DNA of 5,669 nt from Croceicoccus sp. (lineage in GTDB: Bacteria > Pseudomonadota > Alphaproteobacteria > Sphingomonadales > Sphingomonadaceae): contig JAPYSD010000259.1 in the NCBI GenBank assembly GCA_029936705.1, forward strand, positions 1-5,669, read 5' to 3'. The notes below the pieces were generated by a model. It was not told where the DNA came from, did no database searches, and saw only the letters and a list, made by a program, of their open reading frames with translations. This document shows, in pieces, positions 1-5,240 of this stretch. Numbering within the stretch: position 1 is the stretch's first letter; each line of letters starts with the position of its first letter. The position numbers and the translations under genes were made by a program.

Positions 1-1
1 G

Positions 2-982
2 CTGAAGGCGCTGGGCGGCGATACGGCGGGAGCGCTAACGTTCTGGCCAATAGATCCGGCGCTTCCTTCCTGCTTATATGCAGAAACACCCGTCCCGCTG
101 AGCGACGCCGAACTCGTCGATTTGTTCGACGGCATGGCGCGCGCGCCCATGCTGGCGGGGCAGGGGGCCCGCTATAGTCTGGCCGGAGCGCAGAGCAAAC
201 TTCCTGTGGTGCTGGTCGATAACCGCATCGCGGTGGCTCCCCCGGGACAGGCGACCACCCATATCATCAAGCCTGAGCCCGAGAGGTTTCCGGGGCTGGC
301 TGCAAACGAGGCGTTCTGTTTGGCTTTAGCGAAGAGCATCCGTCTCGGCACGGCTGCCGCCGAATGGCGTTCTGCCAGGGGAAGGGCCTTCCTGCTCGTG
401 TCGCGCTATGACCGGATCACCGCAAGCGGAACGACACGGCGGTTGCATCAAGAAGACTTCGCGCAAGGCTTGGGTGTTCTGCCCTTGAAGAAATATGCGA
501 CCGATGGAGGACCAGTTTTCCGCGACTGCTTTGAGCTTGTCCGTCAGGTCACGACCGAACCCGAAGCAGAAAATCTCAAGCTGATCGATGCAGCGCTTTT
601 CAATCTCGTCATCGGCAATGCCGATGCGCATGCCAAGAACTTCAGTCTGCTGCGCAATGGGGATGGGAAAATCGTGCTCGCGCCGCTGTACGATATCATT
701 TCTACCGTGGTGTGGCCCGAGCTCTCGCCCCGTTTCGCCATGAAGTACGGGCGGGCGAGGACGCTTGAAGAGATGTCCACCGGAAGCTTCGAGCGTTTCG
801 CAGCCGATACGGGTGTCGATGTCCAGATAATCCGGGCACGCGGTTTTTCGCTGTGCGAGCGCATCATGCGAAGCATTGAGGCGGGTTTGGAAGTGCCGGG
901 TCTGAGCGAGCGATCTGCTATCTCGGCTCTGGCGGCTTTCATCCACGAACGTGCCGGGCGAGTATCGCTGAAACTCGCGTAG
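2..982 (+). CDS. hipA: HipA-family serine/threonine kinase toxin, 5' end outside window
   Basis: The frame is open from the left edge to a TAG at 980-982, giving 326 visible codons, so the N-terminus lies outside the window. HipA kinases phosphorylate cytosolic targets (glutamyl-tRNA synthetase in E. coli) and cause growth arrest; HipB normally represses and neutralises them. Visible blocks in order, numbered from the first codon: ALGGDTAGAL of the N-terminal subdomain (residues 3-12), the loop SLAGAQSK (59-66, the Ser being the probable autophosphorylation site by analogy with E. coli Ser150), THIIKPE, SRYDR, HQEDFAQGLG, the catalytic loop GNADAHAKN (205-213, catalytic Asp 208) and the metal-binding YDI Asp 231. 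The 23-residue spacing between the two Asps equals that of E. coli D309/D332. All kinase residues are kept, so the toxin looks active. hipB is not visible and probably lies upstream. A TTG at 122 is not the real start, because conserved sequence precedes it. Confidence 0.93.
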   Translation: MKALGGDTAGALTFWPIDPALPSCLYAETPVPLSDAELVDLFDGMARAPMLAGQGARYSLAGAQSKLPVVLVDNRIAVAPPGQATTHIIKPEPERFPGLAANEAFCLALAKSIRLGTAAAEWRSARGRAFLLVSRYDRITASGTTRRLHQEDFAQGLGVLPLKKYATDGGPVFRDCFELVRQVTTEPEAENLKLIDAALFNLVIGNADAHAKNFSLLRNGDGKIVLAPLYDIISTVVWPELSPRFAMKYGRARTLEEMSTGSFERFAADTGVDVQIIRARGFSLCERIMRSIEAGLEVPGLSERSAISALAAFIHERAGRVSLKLA

Positions 983-1050
983 CGAGGGATCTGCGGAAAG
1001 AGGCCGGCTGTTCCTTTCCGGCGACTGGACGATAGCGTAAAGTGGCAGCC

Positions 1051-1218
1051 ATGTCGCGGTACACGATCCATAAGAGCGGTGGCATAAGTCCAGGCTTGGG
1101 AAGCCGGCCGCTTTCCGAAACCGCGCGTGTTCGTAAGCATGGTCGAATCCGCGGCATGGAAGAGCCGGGCTTGATCGACCGTATCAGATCACTGTTCAGC
1201 GGGAGAATGATACGCTGA
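1051..1218 (+). CDS. Doubtful small ORF, 55 residues, unknown
   Basis: ATG at 1051 opens 55 codons ending in TGA at 1216-1218; a GTG at 1042 would add three residues. The product would be basic (about 12 Arg/Lys), beginning MSRYTIHKSG and ending in a possible amphipathic helix, GLIDRIRSLFSGRMIR. No strong Shine-Dalgarno sequence precedes it, and I recognise no family. It could be a real small protein, a remnant of a decayed gene, or chance. It is listed because it is the only sizeable + strand ORF in the gap. Confidence 0.2.
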   Translation: MSRYTIHKSGGISPGLGSRPLSETARVRKHGRIRGMEEPGLIDRIRSLFSGRMIR

Positions 1219-1277
1219 CGGACATCCCGCTTCTCAAGGGTTCAAGTGTCATTTTCGCTTCCTGTGAATTACATCCA

Positions 1278-1294
1278 CGCGCCTGGCAGGCGCG
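1278..1294. repeat. Perfect 7-bp hairpin (operator or REP-like)
   Basis: CGCGCCT (1278-1284) and AGGCGCG (1288-1294) are exact inverted copies around a GGC loop, 62 bases upstream of the NTase start codon. No T-run follows on either strand, so an intrinsic terminator is unlikely. It could be an operator for the NTase unit, a REP-like element, or a leader-RNA hairpin. Confidence 0.4.
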
Positions 1295-1356
1295 CCGCCG
1301 TCACGAATTGCATCGATAACGCCGTGATTGCTTTATTCGAAGTGAGGCCGACCTGA

Positions 1357-1911
1357 ATGTCGCTTTGGCGTCCCCAATTTGAAGATGCTTTGAAAATGCT
1401 CGCGCAAATCAGCGCGGCGATGGACGAGCGCGGCTATACACCTCCGGTTCTGGTCGGCGGCGGCGCCGTTGAACTTTATACCCAAGGCATGGTGAACACC
1501 GGTGATTTCGATCTGGTTGCGACGCGACAGGAGGTGCTGGAAGCCATCATGGCCCAGCATGGCTTTGTTCGGCCGAAGGGCGCGGGGCTCTCGCTACGAG
1601 GGTGGATCCATCCCGACCTCAAGCTTGGCTTCGAGGTTGTCGGCAGTCGGTTGCTTGACGGTCTGGCCGATTACGATCACCTGCAAATTGTCGAAATAAG
1701 CGACAACGGAGCGGTAGCGGTCATTTCGATCGAAGATTTGATCGCGGACCGGATGGGGCAATATTCGTCTGGATCGGCCGATGAAATGCTCGGGCAAGCC
1801 AAGGCCATGTTCACGCTTTCGAAAGAACTAGATCGCGATTATATGGATCGCAGGATCCGTGAGGAAACGGCACAGGAATATGGCATTCAAGACCTTGAAG
1901 ACGAAGCGTAA
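1357..1911 (+). CDS. Nucleotidyltransferase-fold protein (AbiEii/DUF6036-like)
   Basis: This is a 184-residue protein. After an N-terminal helix it has VGGGAVELY (residues 33-41), then TGDFDLV (48-54) with the paired acidic residues D50 and D52, and a possible third carboxylate E93 in GFEVVG. This is the GG...DxD layout of the polymerase-beta-type nucleotidyltransferase superfamily that includes MNT and AbiEii toxins or antitoxins. ISIEDLIADRMGQY (124-137) matches the S/P-EDLIADR block common to DUF6036/AbiEii-like proteins. The family transfers a nucleotide from NTP to RNA, tRNA or protein; the substrate here is unknown. ATG 1357 has GTGAGG about 10 bases upstream. The gene overlaps the next one by 32 bases in another frame, indicating a two-gene operon with coupled translation. 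Fold assignment is by motif; whether it is toxin, antitoxin or something else is not shown. Confidence 0.8.
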   Translation: MSLWRPQFEDALKMLAQISAAMDERGYTPPVLVGGGAVELYTQGMVNTGDFDLVATRQEVLEAIMAQHGFVRPKGAGLSLRGWIHPDLKLGFEVVGSRLLDGLADYDHLQIVEISDNGAVAVISIEDLIADRMGQYSSGSADEMLGQAKAMFTLSKELDRDYMDRRIREETAQEYGIQDLEDEA

Positions 1912-2062
1912 GGCGATCAACCTCGTTGCGCTCGGCGAAGATATCGCCGAGCGGCGCATGGCTGTGGGCGAGGTCTTCGTGCCGCGAAATTCCGGGACCC
2001 GCCGGACGGTTTCCAAGGCTGCACTTCTCGAACAGATCGCGAAGATCGGCGGCAACTGGTAA
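1880..2062 (+). CDS. Small basic protein of 60 residues, partner of the NTase
   Basis: ATG 1880 lies inside the end of the NTase gene and the frame stops at TAA 2060-2062. GAGGAAA at 1861-1867 is the likely ribosome site, though it lies 12 bases away; a GTG at 1859 would add seven residues but has no better site. The protein begins MAFKTLKTKRKAINLVALGE, a Lys/Arg-rich head followed by a predicted helix, then EVFVPRNSGTRRTVSKAALLEQIAKIGGNW with a second helix after a short extended segment. I do not recognise a named family. It is not HEPN (far too short) and not the AbiEi winged-helix antitoxin. The 32-base overlap with the NTase gene suggests a functional pair, perhaps toxin-antitoxin-like or an adaptor; that is inference. 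The coherent, low-complexity-free sequence supports a real gene. Confidence 0.6.
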   Translation: MAFKTLKTKRKAINLVALGEDIAERRMAVGEVFVPRNSGTRRTVSKAALLEQIAKIGGNW

Positions 2063-2090
2063 ATCGGTCTTGCGTTTCCCAACCGACTCC

Positions 2091-2114
2091 CCTTCGCTCG
2101 AGCAAGGATATTTT
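2091..2114 (+). terminator. Possible intrinsic terminator of the NTase operon
   Basis: CCTT-C-GC (2091-2097) can pair with GCAAGG (2102-2107) around TCGA, with one bulged C, followed by ATATTTT at 2108-2114. It lies 28 bases after the stop codon of the 60-residue gene. The stem is short and bulged and the T-tract interrupted, so the call is tentative. Confidence 0.3.
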
Positions 2115-2196
2115 GGCGGCGAGCAGGGGGGATGGCCTGCGCGTATAGAAGCTGGCTAGCGCATGACGGGACAAATCTGCTGAGGACTGCCGCCTT

Positions 2197-2880
2197 TTGA
2201 CGGTGCTTTTACGGACACGACCTGCAAATGGTAGTGAGCCATTTTCGGATCAGCCGCCGCTGGCTTTCCACGGGAGCGCCCCCATCTGTAATCTCTATCG
2301 CCTGAACAGGGCCCCGGATGAAGTCGGCAAGATGTTCGGCGCAGCTGCGATCGCCACAAATGCCGGAGAAGAGATCTATCCAGGCTACCCCGGCCTTGTC
2401 CTCGCGGGTGCCCAATTGCGGACGATGACATGGGGTTTCCCGCTCTCCTTGACGGGGAAGTCGGGACAGAAGCTCAAACCGAAGCCTGTAAACAATGCGC
2501 GTGTGGACAAGCTGGACAGCTTCATGTGGCGCCACAGCTTTGCCGAACGGCGGTGCCTGATCCCGTTGACCGCGTTTGCCGAGGCCGAGGGGATGAAAGG
2601 CCACAAGACGCGGACATGGATCAGCCTTGCTGACCAGCCTGTGTTCACTGTCGCCGGCATCTGGCGCGAGAGCGATGAATGGGGACCGGTCTATTCGATG
2701 GTAATGACCGAAGAATGTATCGGTATGCAGGGCATTCACGATCGGTCGCCGGTCATCATCGCACCCAGCGATCGCGGGCTATGGCAGCACGGTGCGCCCG
2801 AGGAGGCACGGGCTTTATGCAAGCCCTACGCAGGCGCCCTGCACCTCGACCAAACAGACGAGCCTTGGGTCCGGCGCTAA
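2197..2880 (+). CDS. SRAP-family abasic-site DNA-protein crosslinking protein (YedK/HMCES-like)
   Basis: SRAP proteins shield abasic sites in single-stranded DNA by forming a thiazolidine between the DNA and the N-terminal Cys2 exposed after Met removal. Signature elements here, numbered from TTG 2197: CNLYRLNRAPDEV (31-43), NNAR (99-102, N100 equivalent to YedK Asn75), CLIPLTAFAEAEG (120-132, E129 equivalent to Glu105) and GIHDRSPVII (179-188, H181 equivalent to His160). All active-site residues are present. The anomaly is the start: the codon before Cys31 is ATC (2284-2286), not ATG, so ICNLYR replaces the usual MCNLYR. The only conventional starts are TTG 2197 (GAGGA about 10 bases upstream) or GTG 2203, which would bury the Cys behind about 30 residues unlike the family. 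GGGAG at 2272-2276 sits 7 bases before ATC, as if initiation once occurred or still occurs there. No alphaproteobacterial LexA box is visible upstream. Confidence 0.88.
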   Translation: MTVLLRTRPANGSEPFSDQPPLAFHGSAPICNLYRLNRAPDEVGKMFGAAAIATNAGEEIYPGYPGLVLAGAQLRTMTWGFPLSLTGKSGQKLKPKPVNNARVDKLDSFMWRHSFAERRCLIPLTAFAEAEGMKGHKTRTWISLADQPVFTVAGIWRESDEWGPVYSMVMTEECIGMQGIHDRSPVIIAPSDRGLWQHGAPEEARALCKPYAGALHLDQTDEPWVRR

Positions 2881-2902
2881 AATGCGTGTTTAATTAGATG
2901 CC

Positions 2903-2918
2903 CGCTTTCGCGAGAGCG
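2903..2918. terminator. Short inverted repeat between convergent genes
   Basis: CGCTTTCG (2903-2910) and CGAGAGCG (2911-2918) pair with one G-T mismatch, in the 41-base gap between the convergent SRAP and HARP-like genes. AT-rich sequence (TTTAATTA) flanks the left side, so on the minus strand the hairpin is followed by TCTAATTAAAC. It might act as a bidirectional terminator, but there is no proper T-run. Confidence 0.2.
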
Positions 2919-2921
2919 ACG

Positions 2922-3848
2922 CTAACTGGATGCCGATTCCGCGACTTTGGGCGTATACTCGGCGGCCAGCTCGTAAAAATGCCGCCTGTTTCTGAAGGAG
3001 CAGACCCAGACGTCGTAGTTAGGCTTATCCTGCCAGGCAATGCCTCGCCTCTTCAATTGTCGAAAGCGTTCGAGAAGATCCCTATCGAATTTGAAGCGGG
3101 CCTGGACATGGCCTTTGGCGGCTTTGATCGACACCAGGGATTCGGGGGGCGGGTCATCGTGAAAATTCCGTTCGACTTCGGCCCATTTGAGCGCGATCGC
3201 GGCTTCGATCTCGACGAGCATGGCATCAAGGCGTTTTCGATAGCGCACCGAGATGTGCCAGGCACGTTTGGTCCTATCCCATTTTGCGCCGGGGAGTTGC
3301 TTCACCCATGCCTTTGCTAACTCGTCGTATGCAAATTTGAGAAACAGGCGTCCGTCTTCTTCCTTAATGGATACGGTAGGTCGATCACGACTGGTGGCAA
3401 TCTCATGCGCGCGCTTTTCGATCCACTGGGATCGCTCTTCCAATTCCTTTGTCTGCCGGGCCTCGAGCGCCTCGGCCTCGGCCATTTGCTGCCGATCGTC
3501 GGCCTCTTTCTGCTGAATTAGCTGGCGAATTTCCGCTTCCCTATGCTGAAGTCGGTGGCGTAGGAGCGAGGTGCCCACGTCCCATTTGGTGAGACCGTGA
3601 TCGGCCGCGAGTTCTTCCAACTGTTTAGCAATGTCAGCCGGAAGCAGTGGCCGAGGCTCGACGTCGGTCTCGGACTGCGCCCATTCCTTCAATCCGACCC
3701 CGTCCTCATTCAAGGCAGCTGTGATTAGCGAGGCCGCTTCCCGCGATGCCGAAGATTTAGACTCATGGCCGAACATGGACCAGTCCGGAGCTGTAACCCG
3801 CAGCACCCTTGCAGGTCGGGGCGCTTCTAACGGCTCTTTAGGGGGCAT
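2922..3848 (-). CDS. Coiled-coil protein with two HARP-like modules, function unknown
   Basis: This is a 308-residue soluble protein without signal peptide or membrane segment. Residues 1-65 are low in order and Pro-rich at the start; 68-95 form helices (LPADIAKQLEELAADHGL); 96-150 are a charged, Glu/Gln/Arg-rich likely coiled coil. The C-terminal half holds two similar modules: 158-222, with GRLFLKFAYD, then LPGAKWDRTKRAWHISV, and 238-300, with GHVQARFKFD, then RRGIAWQDKPNYDVWVCSF. Each starts with VSIK. The pattern, an aromatic strand, then G-x-x-W/Y-D, then K-x-W, resembles the HARP module that precedes SMARCAL1-like helicases and binds branched or single-stranded DNA. No Walker or helicase motif is present. 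ATG 3848 has only a weak purine-rich site (AGAGA) upstream; the reading frame is strongly supported by protein-like content, whereas the antisense frame is Cys/Pro/Phe-rich. It is convergent to the SRAP gene. The domain call is by eye; nucleic-acid binding is inference. Confidence 0.75.
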   Translation of the reverse strand: MPPKEPLEAPRPARVLRVTAPDWSMFGHESKSSASREAASLITAALNEDGVGLKEWAQSETDVEPRPLLPADIAKQLEELAADHGLTKWDVGTSLLRHRLQHREAEIRQLIQQKEADDRQQMAEAEALEARQTKELEERSQWIEKRAHEIATSRDRPTVSIKEEDGRLFLKFAYDELAKAWVKQLPGAKWDRTKRAWHISVRYRKRLDAMLVEIEAAIALKWAEVERNFHDDPPPESLVSIKAAKGHVQARFKFDRDLLERFRQLKRRGIAWQDKPNYDVWVCSFRNRRHFYELAAEYTPKVAESASS

Positions 3849-3899
3849 TTTACGGGATCTCTTTGGCTCATTGTTCGGCTAAGCGCCTGTGTAAAGGCC

Positions 3900-3932
3900 A
3901 TTATATCGCGCCTTTCAACCCTGCTTGCAGGG
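3900..3932 (-). promoter_or_regulatory. Candidate promoter and palindromic operator for the HARP-like gene
   Basis: On the minus strand TATAAT (3905-3900) lies 51 bases upstream of the ATG at 3848, fitting a short leader. The expected -35 position (about 3928-3923) has no good match to TTGACA but falls within a perfect palindrome, CCCTGC-TT-GCAGGG (3919-3932). A repressor or activator bound there would control this promoter. It lies in the 135-base gap after parE. Confidence 0.35.
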
Positions 3933-3983
3933 GCAATCCCCATCCGAAACCGTGCTGAGAGAGGACTTCGTCCGTTAGCAGTC

Positions 3984-4277
3984 CTAGAGGTTCCGTGACG
4001 CATCCTGCCTGGCGTGGAGAATGCGAATAATTTCGTGCCAGTCGTCGTGCTGGCGGAAATAGACGATGTGCGATCCGCACATATGCTTGAAATAGCCTGG
4101 ACGAACATGGACGATTTGGCCACGTTTCTGGCCCAAGGCGAGTTGCTCGAACGCGGAAACAAGATCGGTCAGGTAGCTGTCCGCCTGTTCAACCGACCAG
4201 GTCTCGAACGTGTAGCGCCAGATGTTTTCGAGATCGACTTCGGCAAGCGGTGTAAGCCGGTAGCTTCAGCCCGTCAT
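3984..4277 (-). pseudogene. parE: parE toxin of RelE/ParE superfamily, premature stop at codon 4
   Basis: ParE toxins inhibit DNA gyrase and are held inactive by ParD. The gene starts at an ATG (4277-4275) overlapping the parD stop codon (ATGA), the normal arrangement. Its codons read ATG ACG GGC TGA AGC TAC: codon 4 (plus positions 4266-4268) is TGA. After it the same frame is fully open to TAG at 3986-3984 and encodes a complete ParE: SYRLTPLAEVDLENIWRY, then SVEQADSYLTDLV, then VRPGYFKH, HIVYFR and the C-terminal RILHARQD typical of the family; 97 codons in total, a normal length. No ATG or GTG lies between the TGA and the conserved start of the domain; the first alternative starts (a TTG near codon 48, ATG near codon 66) would delete half the protein. 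It is therefore probably non-functional, unless readthrough or a sequencing error applies. It is preserved well enough that the loss must be recent. Confidence 0.85.
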
Positions 4278-4525
4278 GCCAGTCCGCTATGGGTTTCGTG
4301 CATGCGGGCGAGAAATGCTTCGCGATCGAAGGGGCGCGGATCGCCAGACTGTTCCCCTGCAATCAGTGCCTCCTGCAAAGCGCGCACCTTGGCTTCGTGC
4401 TCTTCGAGCAGGCGAAGTCCGGCACGCACCACATCGCTGGCCGAGCCGTAGCGACCGGCCTTGACCTGGTCGCTGATGAAGCTGGTGAAATGATCGCCGA
4501 TCGTCACTGAGCTGTTGCGGGCCAT
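4274..4525 (-). CDS. parD: ParD-family antitoxin (type II TA, ribbon-helix-helix)
   Basis: This 83-residue protein starts at ATG 4525 with GGAAAGA (4538-4532, minus strand) six bases upstream; a longer frame reaching 4567 lacks support because family members begin MARN. MARNSSVTIGDHFTSFI is the N-terminal ribbon that dimerises and contacts the operator. Then GRYGSASDVVRAGLRLLEEHE (residues 24-44) is the very characteristic helix block of the ParD/CC2985 antitoxin family. The C-terminal part, ALQEALIAGEQSGDPRPFD followed by EAFLARMHETH, is the segment that wraps around and blocks ParE. It should repress its own operon alone or with ParE. Its stop codon overlaps the parE ATG. Since parE carries a nonsense codon, this antitoxin is probably now an orphan that could still neutralise a related ParE elsewhere. 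Confidence 0.94.
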   Translation of the reverse strand: MARNSSVTIGDHFTSFISDQVKAGRYGSASDVVRAGLRLLEEHEAKVRALQEALIAGEQSGDPRPFDREAFLARMHETHSGLA

Positions 4526-4553
4526 TGGCAGTCTTTCCGATTGCGAATGCCCA

Positions 4554-4586
4554 CGTCGATATACCAAAAAGTAATACAGATCAACG
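4554..4586 (-). promoter_or_regulatory. Candidate parD promoter with imperfect inverted repeat
   Basis: On the minus strand TTGATC (4584-4579) and TATATC (4563-4558) form a -35/-10-like pair with a short 15-base gap, about 33 bases upstream of the parD start codon. CGTCGAT (4554-4560) and ATCAACG (4580-4586) are inverted copies with one mismatch and bracket this pair, a plausible ParD operator. This is inferred from position and partial matches only. Confidence 0.3.
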
Positions 4587-4699
4587 AAGCTGCTCGTGTG
4601 AGGCAGTCATGCGAGGCGCGATCCAACCGGATAGGAACGGAGCGCAGGCTCAGCCGCCGATCTCGATGCGACCGGAACTGTCGCAGGCCTGTAGGAAAA

Positions 4700-4759
4700 G
4701 GCAGCATCACTTCAGAGGGCCGAAATCCCGGCCAGACAGGAGACCTCCGTGATGCTGCC
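4700..4759 (+). promoter_or_regulatory. 11-bp inverted repeat enclosing RBS and start codon of the membrane protein gene
   Basis: GGCAGCATCAC (4700-4710) is the exact inverted copy of GTGATGCTGCC (4749-4759), and the right arm contains the start codon region. Between the arms lie a GC hairpin (GGCCG 4718-4722, CGGCC 4729-4733) and the Shine-Dalgarno AGGAGA (4738-4743), whose GGA (4739-4741) can itself pair with TCC (4746-4748). In RNA this could form a three-helix structure hiding both the ribosome site and the AUG. The pairing is read directly; regulation is inference. Confidence 0.45.
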
Positions 4760-5240
4760 CTTGTTGTTCGTCTCGCTTCTCATGTTTGTCCTGCTTGCGG
4801 CAGCTGTCATATCCATGCTGACCGCCGGGGTGGGTAACGCGGTGCAGGACTCCTGCAGATCTGCTCGCCGGATCTCGGAAGGAAGTGCCGAGGTAGAAGA
4901 CGCGTTCGGTTGTGCGCTCGCCCGTTGCCCGGATTATGCCACGCCCCTTCTTGAAGCGCGGTCGCCTTGTGTCCTGCTGCTAGCGCGCGCCGCCTCTGGT
5001 GATCTCGATGCGATGACGGACCAGATTGTCGACCATCTGCGTAGCCACATTCCAGCGCTGGTAGCAGCGCATCTTGCCGTTATCGAGAGAACCCAGCCTG
5101 GACTTCGCCGACCGGCGATGGCCGATCTGGTCGGGGACTTGCGAAATATGGCTGCTGTCGCGCAGGGGCGGCTCGACTTCCTCGCCGCAAGGCGAAGTGA
5201 AATGCGCAGAAGCTCCATGGCTTACGCCGCCGCGGCCTGA
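4752..5240 (+). CDS. Single-pass membrane protein of unknown function, coupled to nuclease
   Basis: This is a 162-residue protein from ATG 4752, chosen because AGGAGA (4738-4743) is 8 bases away; GTG 4749, one codon earlier, is also possible. Residues 2-25 (LPLLFVSLLMFVLLAAAVIS and onward) are a strong hydrophobic helix with no positive charge before it, so it is either an uncleaved signal anchor or a signal peptide. The rest is soluble and Ala/Arg/Leu-rich, mostly helical, with four Cys (35, 54, 59, 73) near the membrane-proximal part; these could form disulfides if periplasmic. The tail ends MAYAAAA. I do not recognise a family. Its TGA overlaps the ATG of the PD-(D/E)XK gene (TGATG), so the two are co-translated and probably work together. 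The upstream inverted repeat may control its translation. Confidence 0.7.
   Translation: MLPLLFVSLLMFVLLAAAVISMLTAGVGNAVQDSCRSARRISEGSAEVEDAFGCALARCPDYATPLLEARSPCVLLLARAASGDLDAMTDQIVDHLRSHIPALVAAHLAVIERTQPGLRRPAMADLVGDLRNMAAVAQGRLDFLAARRSEMRRSSMAYAAAA

Larger units (their letters stand above)
983..1356. other. Gene-poor interval between hipA and the NTase gene
   Basis: This stretch of 374 bases has no convincing gene. Just after hipA is a 7-bp inverted repeat (CGGAAAG 994-1000, CTTTCCG 1014-1020) with no T-tract, a poor terminator candidate. A 7-bp inverted repeat (CGTATCA 1180-1186, TGATACG 1208-1214) and a perfect hairpin at 1278-1294 follow. A weak promoter-like pair, TTGCAT at 1308-1313 and CTTTAT at 1331-1336 with a 17-base gap, sits before the next gene, but it matches the -10 consensus at only three positions. 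The only ORF of note is the doubtful one at 1051-1218. Confidence 0.5.

Noticed and set aside
994..1020. 7-bp inverted repeat after hipA as a terminator
   Set aside because: The loop is 13 bases and no T-run follows, so an intrinsic terminator is not supported.
326..1140. Two long minus-strand ORFs (326-946 and 544-1140)
   Set aside because: They are antisense to the hipA kinase domain, which carries all catalytic motifs on the plus strand.
1308..1336. TTGCAT-17-CTTTAT as a promoter for the NTase gene
   Set aside because: Only three of six -10 positions match, and transcription would begin about at the ribosome-binding site, leaving almost no leader.
2898..3320. 140-codon plus-strand ORF, with two more plus-strand ORFs at 3253-3516 and 3631-3882
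   Set aside because: They lie antisense to the 308-residue HARP-like gene, whose minus-strand frame is longer and shows duplicated protein modules; the plus frames are low-complexity shadows.
3827..4162. 111-codon minus-strand ORF overlapping parE
   Set aside because: It is in a different frame from the recognisable ParE sequence, Ser/Arg-rich, and resembles no family.
4014..4451. 145-codon plus-strand ORF
   Set aside because: It is antisense to parE and parD, both recognised with high confidence on the minus strand.
4541..4837. 98-codon plus-strand ORF before the membrane protein gene
   Set aside because: It is Arg-rich, crosses the promoter region and overlaps the better-supported gene starting at 4752, which has a strong RBS.
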